From Cynocephalus volans (Eukaryota; Chordata; Mammalia; Dermoptera; Cynocephalidae): a stretch of 64,000 bases of DNA. The notes under the pieces are model-generated. The model saw only the letters and a program-made list of their open reading frames with translations. It searched no databases and was not told the origin of the DNA. Location: NCBI RefSeq assembly GCF_027409185.1, contig NC_084463.1, positions 155,484,369 through 155,548,368 on the forward strand. The letters run 5' to 3'. This document shows positions 11,845-32,200 of the stretch, one piece after another. Position 1 is the stretch's first letter; the number at the start of each line of letters is the position of its first letter. The position numbers were made by a program, and so were the translations under genes.

Positions 11845-12010
11845 TGCCTCTCAAATTGAGTATGCATGTGAACTACCAGGTAATCTTGTTGAAATGCATA
11901 TTACAATTGATTCTGTAAATCTGAGTGGAACCTGATATTTTGCATATAACAAGCTCCCAGGTGAGGAGATGCAGCTACTTCTGGCTGATGGACCATACTT
12001 TGAGAAGAAA
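11845..12010 (+). mobile_element. MER5A-like hAT MITE
   Basis: Matches the MER5A layout: 'tgaactaccaggtaatcttgttgaaa', then 'agctcccaggtgaggagatgcagc', then 'accatactttgagaag'. Diverged, non-coding. Confidence 0.6.
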
Positions 12011-12078
12011 GTTGCTAAGGGATTTCCCTGTGCTACCCAAGTCGAGGGCAATTGCAGACAGCTGAGTGTGGCCAAAGG

Positions 12079-12086
12079 TTTATAAC
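12079..12086 (+). promoter_or_regulatory. TATA-like box of the OOSP-type gene
   Basis: TTTATAAC lies about 70-75 bp upstream of the ATG at 12154. OOSP2 has TATAAAA at almost the same distance (29103, ATG 29173). A start about 30 bp downstream would give a 5' UTR of about 40 nt. Inferred from position only. Confidence 0.45.
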
Positions 12087-12153
12087 TCTCAAGGAAGGCC
12101 AGTCCTTGCCATTTCTTGTTTTCTGTGGCTGTTGTGTGTTGGAGTCCTGCGTG

Positions 12154-22097
<9,944 letters not shown>

Positions 22098-22307
22098 AAC
22101 ACAGGAACAAGTGGCACATACCAGTCTGAGAAACAGTTTCAGTAATGCTGTCATTCTGTCTGTCCAAAGATGGGTAGCAATATCCATTACCTGTTGAAAT
22201 ACCTCTTGGAATTTTGGATAGTGTATATCTATAAAGTGATGTTTAAACCTTTTAGTAAGTTAATTTTAAGTGAAACTGCCATCCTAACTTTGTGAAGTCA
22301 CATTCAT

Positions 22308-22313
22308 AATAAA
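22308..22313 (+). terminator. Polyadenylation signal of the OOSP-type gene
   Basis: AATAAA, with a GT-rich stretch ('tgcctgtgttcagtgta') about 25 nt later, the usual cleavage-site layout. Confidence 0.65.
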
Positions 22314-24598
22314 GCTGATATTGTATGAAAATTTGCCTGTGTTCAGTGTATATGCTATTATGCTAGATCTGACATTCTATTGAGCACTTTCAGGATTCAG
22401 CTACCCACTTTAAACTTCTATTTACTGCTCCTGGTAACTACCTAGGGTCTCATAGTGAAATCTCTTCCCCTCTTTCCTCTTTCATTATAATGCATGTAAA
22501 AGAGAAGGAATCTGATCTCTTTGGTTGCTTTAACAACTTTATCTTTTGCTTTCTATAATGCTTTTTCTGTTTCTTCGTAATAATGTCCTATGAGGAAATA
22601 TTTTAAACTTATTTTGCCATTGTGCATTTATCCCACCTGTTACCTTGATAAGGTGAGAATCTGGGAGAAAATAAGATTCCAATTACTTTTAAGCCTAATT
22701 CCTGGGGTGTAACCACCTAAGGCCACAACCATACACACACCACCCTTCTCACCTACCTCCAGCCACAGATCCACAGGTTGCTGGAGATTTTTTAGTGAAC
22801 AAGATCACTTGCCCTCCCTTTTGAGGCTTCTAAACTAATCGGATCTCCCTAGTCAATACTTAGTGAACGAGCTTCAAATCCCAAATGAGGATTCCCACTG
22901 CATAAAAGATGGCAAAGATAACAATACCAATCCGTCAGAAGTAGTCACTCACATACCTCAGCCCAAAGCATATTCTGTGGCTTTGGAGCCACCAAGGAGG
23001 ACTCGACACAAGGTGCTGGTTGGATCATCCAGATGCTTATTTTATACCTCAAATTTTGACATTTATTTTTTTGATATTTTGAAAAATCTTACAAGGTGTC
23101 TATAAAATTAACTTTCAATGTACATATTTTACCAAATTCTAACGTTAATGTTGATTCCAAGAGTAGACAGTATACCAAGGGAACTCAAGATGGATAATAC
23201 TTTTCTCACTTGATTTTTATTCACCAAGAATTCATGCAGTTACGAAAATGAAAAAGCATCTCTGCATAGAGAATCCTATTAATTTCCTGGAGGCTTAGAA
23301 GTAACAGGCTGACTGGTTAGAAAGTTGTAATTGCAGTCTAATTTGGTGAAAATTGTTTGATTTGAAAGGTTAGAATCAAGGTAGTGAGAAGGGGTACAAC
23401 TGAGGCTATATTTTGGAGGATGTAAAAACATACAAAGAGTGTGTTTGGATGTAGAATGTGAAAAACTGGAATCAGGGATGTGTCCTGGGATCAGGGACTG
23501 GTAAGTGTATGAATTGTGCTACTTGGACGGGAATGATTTTTGGGGAGTCAACAGTTAATATTTGGAAAGATTTAGAAATTCAGTATCTTTTTCATCTCAC
23601 CATCAGTATTCAGATGGATGTTTTTGTTAGTGACTCCAAAAAGGCTGGGTTAAGGCTTAATGGGGTTAGGGGAGTAAACAGGTTTTGTCCCCCTCAAAGT
23701 AGTCTTGACAAAGTACAGAATAAAGAAGGTAGATAAAGCCAGTTCCGTGGGTATCTTGGTTAGAGAATGGGATAAGGTGAGATGATCAGAGTCAGATAGG
23801 TGTGATTAGAGAGAGCTTCTACCACGGTTGGCACCAAAATAATCCTAGCAAAGGTATTTAAGTATTGGATTCTTCCCATTTCTTTGCTTCTAACATATAT
23901 AATACATAGCCTAACCTAGATGGCTACAGAGAAAACTGCAAGATTTCTGGTTTAAATATGGGAAAGTTATTCAAATACTTCTACATATGAGTTTGTTATG
24001 CTAAGACGTGCTTTGGGTAACAAAGAATTATACGTGACCCCTACCAAGAGTACTTTGGACAAAGTGCCTAAAACTAGTTGAAAACTCACTATTGCCCTTG
24101 CCTCATTTTGCATGTGTACTATAGCAAAGTTATTTTACAGTAGGATAAGGTCAAAGTAGTGGTATAGTTTATGATTTACCCCAAATCTTCTTACAAAAAC
24201 AGTGCAACTAGCATAATGAAAGAAGGCACATAGGCTGCTATCTTCAAAACTTGGTGATGAGGTATCTTCACAAATCCTAAAACCAAACACTTGCAAATAG
24301 AAGGCTCTCTGCAGGTTTGGAGACAATTTGTAATGGAATTATTTTACTTTTTTGAATAGGATAAATGAATCCAAATTAGTAAATATGGCTGCATAAATTC
24401 TTTTGAGTAGTAATCTTGTATTTGTCATGCTTGTTGAATTCTTTGTCAGTCTAATGATTTGTTGAATTTTGATATGTTGATTATGTCATGTAAAACTAAT
24501 ATCAATAATGCCTCTATTTCAAGTATCTAAACTTTTTTTTTCCTTTTGTAGGAGTGAAAATAAGTTCTTTACTGCAATAGCAAGATCTAGACCTTCCC
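22314..24598. other. Intergenic, no gene seen
   Basis: Between the OOSP-type gene and OOSP2. Short open frames such as 23458-23736 have no splice context and no recognisable product. No clear repeat identified. Confidence 0.4.
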
Positions 24599-24712
24599 TG
24601 TTTTGTGTTTTTGTTTTTGTTTTTTTTTGGTGGCTGGAGAGTATGGGGATCCAAACCCTTGACACTGGTGTTACTAACACTGTGCTCTAACCAACTGAGC
24701 TAATCAGTCAGC
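24599..24712 (-). mobile_element. tRNA-derived SINE (tRNA-Ile-like head)
   Basis: On the minus strand it reads TAGCTCAGTTGGTTAG, an intact tRNA A box, then 'gggtttggatcccc' in the B-box position, then an A-rich tail (the T-run at 24601-24628). The head resembles tRNA-Ile. Confidence 0.8.
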
Positions 24713-25464
24713 CTGTGCCTAATTTTAATGAAAATATTTCCATTTAGTATGATGTGTCTCTGGGTATATTATTAGTACTTTCATTTTTTTCCTTAACAGT
24801 AAAGTACCTTTTGAAAATAAAAAGTGCAGGTGCTTATTTGTGTTGAATTAAGATAACCCTATATAGTTTTTCTTTAATCATTAAACACAGTCCAATCAAG
24901 TTTTAACCAAAATTATTATTTCCGTGTTGGTAAATTCAGTAACTGATTCTCAGTCTCTATCTTACCATCAGTATCAGATACAATTGCTGATTCTTTCTCT
25001 CTAGAACTTTTTAAAAAAATCTAACTTCCACGATACACCATCCTTCTTAAGTGAACACTGTTAGTCATTAGGAAAGCCTCCTTGGTTGAAACTTCTTTTC
25101 CAACTTACTGAGGTTCTTAGGGCTCAGTTACTGGACTGCTCATCTTGTCTAAACATATTCACTTCCCTGGAAAGTTCATTCAGTCTAACTGCTTTAATAA
25201 CATCTCTGTGCCAATGATTTCAATTTATATATCCAGCCTGGATACCCCCCCCTCGAAATGTAGACTCATCCACATACCTGTACAACACATCCATTTGCCT
25301 GTTTAATAGAATGCTTAACCATAATACGTGTAACATGGACTGGGCTCCTGTATCTCTTTCCCCATTCCAAACCTCCACCTTACTCTTTCCTATCCCAAGG
25401 TTACAAAGATATTCTATGTATTTCTCTTAAAAATTTAGTTTTACCTTTACATTTAGATATACAA

Positions 25465-25660
25465 TATAGTTTTTTAAAATTTTTAATTGTGGTAAAAATA
25501 CATAACATAAAATTTACCATCTTAACCATTTTTAAGTGTACTCTTCAGTAGTGTTAAGTACATGTTCTGCAACCAAACTCCAGAACTCTTTTCATCTTGC
25601 AACACTGAAACTCTCTACCCATCAAACAACTTTGTAGCCACCATTGTGATAACTGAGCAT
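25465..25660 (-). mobile_element. Old LINE-1 3' UTR, antisense
   Basis: 'ttaattgtggtaaaaatacataacataaa' and 'catttttaagtgtactcttcagtag' are antisense L1M 3' UTR. Related pieces occur at 33495 and 38628. Confidence 0.65.
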
Positions 25661-25664
25661 CAAA

Positions 25665-26630
25665 CTTATTGATGCCAGGACCTCTTTAAACTATTAAAAA
25701 TATTAAGAATTCCAAAGAGCTTTCATTTCTGTAAGATTTATCTATCCAAAATTATCATATTAGAAATTAAAACTGAATTTATGGTTTAATTTAAAATAAC
25801 TGATAAACTCACATGTTAACAACAAACGCTTTGCCCATGCATGCTTCTGTAACATCATTCATTGATCATTTGGAAAACAGTGGTTCACTGATTAGGTAGG
25901 TCTTCTAAATGGTGACATGTTGCAGTATGCAAGACAAAAAATCATAGACATAATATAACTACTGAACTGTCAAGCTCACAGTAGAAAACACGTTTTGCGA
26001 AATTCTAATTTTTTCTTGTAAGCATCAGTTTTATCACTGGATATAAATACTGTCAGCTGTGTCCTTTGAAGTGACAAGCTTACTTCACTCAATTTCAAGA
26101 AAATATCTGTCAAATACTCAAGCCCTAATAACCACAGTTTGTCTGACAGTTCTATCAAGTAAACATGGTGCTCTATGTAAAAAGTGTCTAGTTTGGCTCA
26201 CAGCTCAAATAATTGCACAGAACTTTTTCTTGCAACGATCTTCAGGCTTTGATAAGGAGCAGGAGTGCATGATGCATACCCTCCATTTTATCACTCAGAA
26301 TATCAAAAAGATGTGTACTCATGGGTTGATGTTCAATAAAATTAATTCTTTTTACTGCTTCAAGTCTTAAGTAAAACCAGCTTCTCCCCCCACTTCTCCT
26401 GTCAGTATATAGGGGTGAAGAATATTACGACAACCAACACAGTTTGGTGTCACTGCCTCAATTAGTGCTCAGGAGGCAGCAGTGTTACCCACTGTTGGTT
26501 TTACACATCTGTGCAAATGTCAACATGGTAAAAAAGACAAATAATGATTTAGTCTTATTATGAAAATAGTTTTGATCCTATGGACCCCAGACAGCCAAGG
26601 ACTACAAATTGAGACCCACTCCAGTAGAAG
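25665..26630. repeat. Old DNA-transposon-like repeat, hAT type suspected
   Basis: 'gccaggacctctttaaactattaaaaatatt...gaattccaaagagctttcatt' at one end and 'ggaccccagacagccaaggactac' at the other resemble a long hAT-Charlie remnant. Reading frames (e.g. 26059-26370) are open only briefly. Confidence 0.4.
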
Positions 26631-27925
26631 AATGTCCTTATTTGTAGGATATTCACTCTAAAATATTTAGGGGCAAGGGGGCATCATGTCAGCAACTTAC
26701 TTCAAAAGTTTCAGGAAAAATAAAATTCTTCATGCTAACAACATTTCTCTAAGTTAGAAATTGTTTTAAGAAAGATTGTTTTAAATCTCTGCTGTATCCA
26801 TTTTAAATTAAAGTTATATTTAAATTCCATTACTCTTTCACAGTAAAATTCTGTATTAAAATTGGAATTTCAGAAAAATGAACTGTGTTCATTCTATGGC
26901 TTTCGGTAATATTTGAAACGCTGCATAAAACCCTGGAAATAACTGTGCTCAAGTTTGAGAAAAACAATCATGTTATATATTTTTGTGCACTATTAACTTT
27001 GGCTAGACTCTTGATACTTGTTATGTCTTTTAATTTTCACAACAAATTTAATAGTATTGTCTCCTTTTTACAGAATATGAACATGAGCCTCAGTTTATCC
27101 AAAATTTACATAAATAAAGTAGAGAAAACTGGTCAGTGATTCTATAGGTTAAGCTCTTAACCAGTAGATTCTGATGCCTTTTGGAACGATATTAGATGTT
27201 GTCAGGCTGGATCAGAGACCCCTCTGCCCTGTCCTGTGCAGGTCATGAGTCAGGTAGTTGAAAAAAGATTCTGGTGGCTGATAGCAGGATAGATATGCCT
27301 TATTCCCACCCGAGCTCTGCTGGCCAGTGGTTAAGAGCCACTGTCTCTTATACTGAAAGGTACACAACAATGGCAACAAACCAAGGAGTACATGGGCATG
27401 CATGCGTTGTTACACTGCTCTTATGTAACTTGCTTACAATGGATGTGCTGAGTCACACCCAGCTAGATGTGAGGCAAGGGGGCTGACTATACTGACACCG
27501 TTTTCCTCACAGATGTTTATATTGGCATGATTTAAAAGGTAAATGTAAAGTTAATGAAGTTTAGGTCATAGAAATGTTAATAACACCAGAAAAAAGTAAA
27601 AAAAAAGAAAAAAGACAAAAAAATAAGTGAACTTATCCTTGTCTTTCTCTGGTACTCTTTTCCTCTTTGCAGGTGGTGACTGGGTTTTTCACACTTTCCT
27701 GATGCAGAGTGCTGTGTTGACAGTCACAGCTTTCAGGATCTTGTTCATTAGAGAATGTGATGATAGAGACAAAAGTCTTCTTTGTAACACATAGGGAAAT
27801 CCTGTGTTTGTATTCATTTGAGAGCAGATTATAACATTAAAAATATAATTTGGATATGACTAAAAGCAACATTAGGTACTCAATTCAGACTCTTTGAATT
27901 TACTGTTAGCCTTTGATTTCCAAAT

Positions 27926-28298
27926 TGTAAGGGAAATGAAAATGAATGGTCAGGCTCCATCAGTCTTTCAGAAACTTGCTGAGCATGATTTAGCATGACT
28001 GTTGTAAACACATTAATTGCGCATGTGCACCGAGATGTTCCTGGGTTATCTGATTTAAGTATAAAGGACAAATGGCTCTGATACACAGTGACCCCAGGAT
28101 GTCCCTGGGAGGCCACCAGGGGGCTGCTGCTGCTGCCGCTGCTGGTGAGGCTGGGGGCTGAGCTTGCATCCAAATAAAGAATGTCAACCTTGCCAATGGC
28201 TCCCAGGATCTTTCCAACTACCTGGCTTGCAACCTGCATATGAGGGGTCTGTGGTCGTCTGCATAACAGGTCTGAAGGGTCTGTGACCCAGCCCGACA
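27926..28298 (-). mobile_element. Solo LTR (family shared with 42762-43334)
   Basis: On the minus strand it starts TGTCGGGCTGGGTCACAGAC and ends TTTCCCTTACA. The flanks CAAAT (27921-27925) and CAAGT (28299-28303) are a 5-bp target duplication with one mismatch. A 139-codon open frame (27880-28299, minus) crosses it but overlaps the LTR almost exactly, so I do not call it a gene. Confidence 0.72.
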
Positions 28299-28709
28299 CA
28301 AGTTCTCTTTAGAATTATATAGTTACACTCATATTATGACCAGTTCTAGAAAGTACACTAAAAAAGTTAGCTGGAACTTCTATTCCAATTGAGTATTGGA
28401 AAGTATATATTCATTATACACATAAAAATTATATATATGAGTATATGTGTATATAAAATGTCCTGTTGTCTTATAAAATAATTACAAGGTTTGAAAGGAC
28501 TGAAGTAACTAAAACATTAATTTAGTAAGAATCAACAGAGATGGATTTGTGGATTTTCCTGATATCAAGCAAATTGGTTTTCCTTTGGGCCTCAGTCACC
28601 TTCTAGGGATTTATGCTCCTGGTCAAGTCACTTTATCATTTCTGCTGTGATTCTTTCAGCCAACCACATTGAAATGAAGAAATAATAGTCTTTTGATTTC
28701 AAATATGTA

Positions 28710-28792
28710 CAAGGGTACTTCAAAAAGTTCATGGAAAAAATAGAATTAAATGATAATGTGAATCTTTCCATGAACTTTTTGAAGTACCCTTG
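28710..28792. mobile_element. Mariner-like palindromic MITE, near intact
   Basis: A perfect 26-bp inverted repeat: left arm 28710-28735 ('caagggtacttcaaaaag' start), right arm 28767-28792, separated by 31 bp. The element is 83 bp, too short to code for a transposase. It is the best-preserved of four copies in the window and lies about 380 bp upstream of the OOSP2 start codon. Confidence 0.85.
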
Positions 28793-29102
28793 TGTAATTC
28801 AGGCTATTCACATATTAAATGGAAACTTAGAACATCAACACTGATGATTATCTAATAAAAAGTTATCTACAATTTAGTATTTATTGGAAATATTGCGTGC
28901 CGTGCCAGCCTCCCAGATGATTTACCAGGCCCTGTGCAGACAGTTATCGGATAACACTTTCTTCCTGATAATGCCTCTTTGACCTTCAGTGTTTGGGTAA
29001 TCAGGAGAGTCGTAGCCTTTAGGTGGTTGACACTGTGATAAGTGCACGCCATGGGCTACCTTAATAAGTAGGAAAATAAAGGCAGCTGAGCATTTGATGC
29101 CA

Positions 29103-29109
29103 TATAAAA
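29103..29109 (+). promoter_or_regulatory. OOSP2: TATA box of OOSP2
   Basis: TATAAAA 70 bp upstream of the OOSP2 ATG. Position suggests transcription starts near 29133. An E-box-type CATTTG lies 11 bp upstream (29092); E-boxes are used in many oocyte promoters, but this one is only suggestive. Confidence 0.55.
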
Positions 29110-29172
29110 TCACTTAAGCCACTCACCACTTCCTTTTTGCTGTGAGGAAGTCCTGCCCAGAGGAAGGTCTCT

Positions 29173-29236
29173 ATGGCTTTAGAGGTCTTGATTCTTCTTG
29201 CTGCCTTTCTTTGGCCTTGTGCTGAGAACTTTGCTG
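29173..29236 (+). CDS. OOSP2: OOSP2 coding exon 1 (signal peptide)
   Basis: ATG at 29173, 21 codons plus one base, donor G|GTAAAT (phase 1). It encodes the whole signal peptide; cleavage is probably near Ala17. Confidence 0.88.
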
Positions 29237-32200
29237 GTAAATGACCAGTTTTAGAGAATGCTTCCTTGAAGGGGTTGTTCATAATGGTTGCTTTCCCTGC
29301 AGGAACTCTCCTCCCTGCAGAGATAGATCTTATCACAACTTGCCAGAAGAGAAATACATATGCTCAGACCAAGAGGGATTGTCAATATATTGAGGACACT
29401 TTTTCCCTTTTCTGCTTAAATGTCTGAGTTCTCAAGATTTTTTCCCTCCTTTCTCTTTCATTCTGGTCTTATTTATTTATTTATTTTTTTGCGCCTGGCC
29501 AGTATGGGGATCTGAACCTTTGACCTTGGTGTTATAACAACGAGCTCTAAGCAGGTGAGCTATTCGGCCAGCCCCTTTCATGCATCTTGATCCTCATTTG
29601 TAGAGGTTCTTCATGAAGAGGTCCTTGGCTCCGCGTCTCAGTCTTCCTTAATTTTTAAGCCCGCTGCCAATTTCCACGACTTGACTGTATCATATCTTAA
29701 GATACTCGGTTGTATCCTAACTGATCTTCCTGCTTCCAGACTCCTCATATTTCCACTTGATGATAATATGGCTCTTTTGTTCTTTTAGAAACATTGGTTT
29801 GACCTTCACTCTTGTCAAATTCATTAACAGTTCTGCAGAGCCAGTAGGTAAAAGCTAAATCAATGTTTGTGCTGTGTACAGGTTAATTCCAATGTATCTT
29901 TTCTATTTTACCTGGAATCCAAATGCTTTCCAGCTTCAAGGCCTGACTAAATGTCCTCAACTCTAAGGCAGCATTTTAATGTTGCTTTTTGTGTTTCTTT
30001 CGTTTTGAACATTCTTCTGTTGTAAGTGGGGTCTTTTCTTGGAATAAATATGTGAATTTTTTACATATTCATTTGGGCTGAAACCTTTTATGAGCAAAGA
30101 CTACACATAGCTTCTGATACCTTTCCATTTTACCTAAGATGAATCTTTCCAAATGCCTAGATTAGCGCAGCTAACCATGCAGCAGTTAAATTACTGGAAT
30201 GAACAGCACATGTGGAGAAAGGGCAGTGACCAGTGAATTCCATTTATCTGGGATGGGCTCACTTGGGTGTTCGGGCCCTAGCTGTAGTTCATGATGCTTG
30301 GGTGCAAGGAATGTTCTTCAGTTAATGCATCCAGCAGCTATGTATCCTCAGGCTTTCTCACAAATTTCTCAGGTATTTGAGAGACCATCTCAACGTCAAG
30401 CTGAAACTTGGCTCTAATATTAGTATTAAAGTAGTGTCAGAAGCATAGACTTTCTGTCTGTCCATGTCCATTTATACTTTTGAATCCATCTTTAATCCCA
30501 GCTATTGGAACCTTTTTTCCTTCCATAAGGATCTTCCTGATCATTTGTTCTAGATAATCTTAGAATAATCTTTCAAACACATGAAAAAATGTGATTTGGA
30601 GGTTACCGTCACTGATACAGAACACCTGCCTTCTCCAGCCTCACCTCTTCTCAAACGCACATTCCTTACCTTCTTGATGATGATTTCTCTGTAGAGGCCA
30701 AGGACTTCCAGGCTCCAGTGTTGCTGAAGGTCTCTGTGGCCACTTGCTCACTAATCATATAAATATTGTTTTTCATGCTGGTAAGACTCAGCTCCTCTGA
30801 ATGAATCCATTAAAAATAATGATTATTATTGACTTACTGAGAAGTTGAGTATAGAGAATAAGAATGGGTTTTACAACAAAACTTTCATAAAACTTCCATC
30901 TCGGATAGTGGATTTTCTCTCTTCAGACTATCTCCTCTTAAGGCTGAGATTGTTTCTGACTCCGGCTGCTCTAGATGTGGACTCTCCTATATCAACACTA
31001 TTCTTTCTCCTTCTGCCTCCCCAAAAAGTATACTGGGAATATAGCTCCTGTTCTAATGGATTGCAATTTACTCTGTTCCTTCCGTGTCATCCTATATATA
31101 ACCCTCTGTGGAATCTCATTTCTTTAGGAGGAAGCAAGGGGCTGTCCAATTATGTTTTTTCTTATCTTTGCATGTTGATTTATTTTTTTTCCCTGAGGCA
31201 ATGACTGAAATCTAGTTATTAGGGGGCATAATTCAGCTGATATTTTAGAGAATAGTAATAATACAAAAGCCCTCTATAGGCTATCTTTTAAGCATGGTTA
31301 CCCTTGCCAGAAAAAGAAATGCCTTTTATTTGTCATGAAGGACAGATCTGAATATTCTTTGGGCTCTTCCTTAAGACAGATACACATCTGATGCTTTCTC
31401 ATGTTGTCCTTTCCACAGTGAAGATAAGTTGTTCCATGGACTGGGTGATGGTCTCGGTTAGCCCATATGCACACAACAGCAATCTGTATATATTCGCTGA
31501 TGAATTGTCTTTGGGATTGGGCTGCCCTGTGACTCGGATACAGACATATATATATGATTTCATATACGCTGTTCATGATTGTGGCATCAGGACAAAGGTG
31601 AGAATAATGATTATTTGTAAAAATACTGAATGTTTTGTCACACCTTTATGCATGGTGCTAAACTTTTTGCTTTTTTTTTTTTTTAACCTATCTTTGCTCC
31701 TACTAGTAGTAATTTATGAATAGATGACAACAGAGTTCCTCACTTACTCTTCAGTGAATATCGGACCATTTTGTGGGTACAGGACCTCAGAGCACAGATT
31801 TACAGACTAGTTAGGGGCCTGATTTTTAAGTCATCTTTATGCTACTATTATATTTCACTGAAACCTAGCAGTTTTAAATTTCATTTAATGCTCCTAATGT
31901 GGAAGGTCACCAATTCTGGGAAGGAATAGCATATCCAACATTAGATCATTTGAAATCTACCCATGCTCCATGAGGATGTATGTCAATGTGGGAGTGAATT
32001 TTCACTGGAATAAAATCTGTTTGCTATTTGGCTAAGCACAAATCTTAAAATGTGTTGTTATCCTGGGATATTATCCTCTCATAGATTCCCAATTGTGAAC
32101 AATTTGTATTTATGCTACACAAATATTTGGGGCCAATGGAAATTATAACAGTCACCTATGAATGAGGTATTGTTTTTATTTTACAAATTAGAGAACTGGA

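Noticed and set aside
27880-28299. 139-codon open frame on the minus strand
   Set aside because: It coincides with a solo LTR bounded by TG...CA and a near-exact 5-bp duplication; no recognisable protein or splice context.
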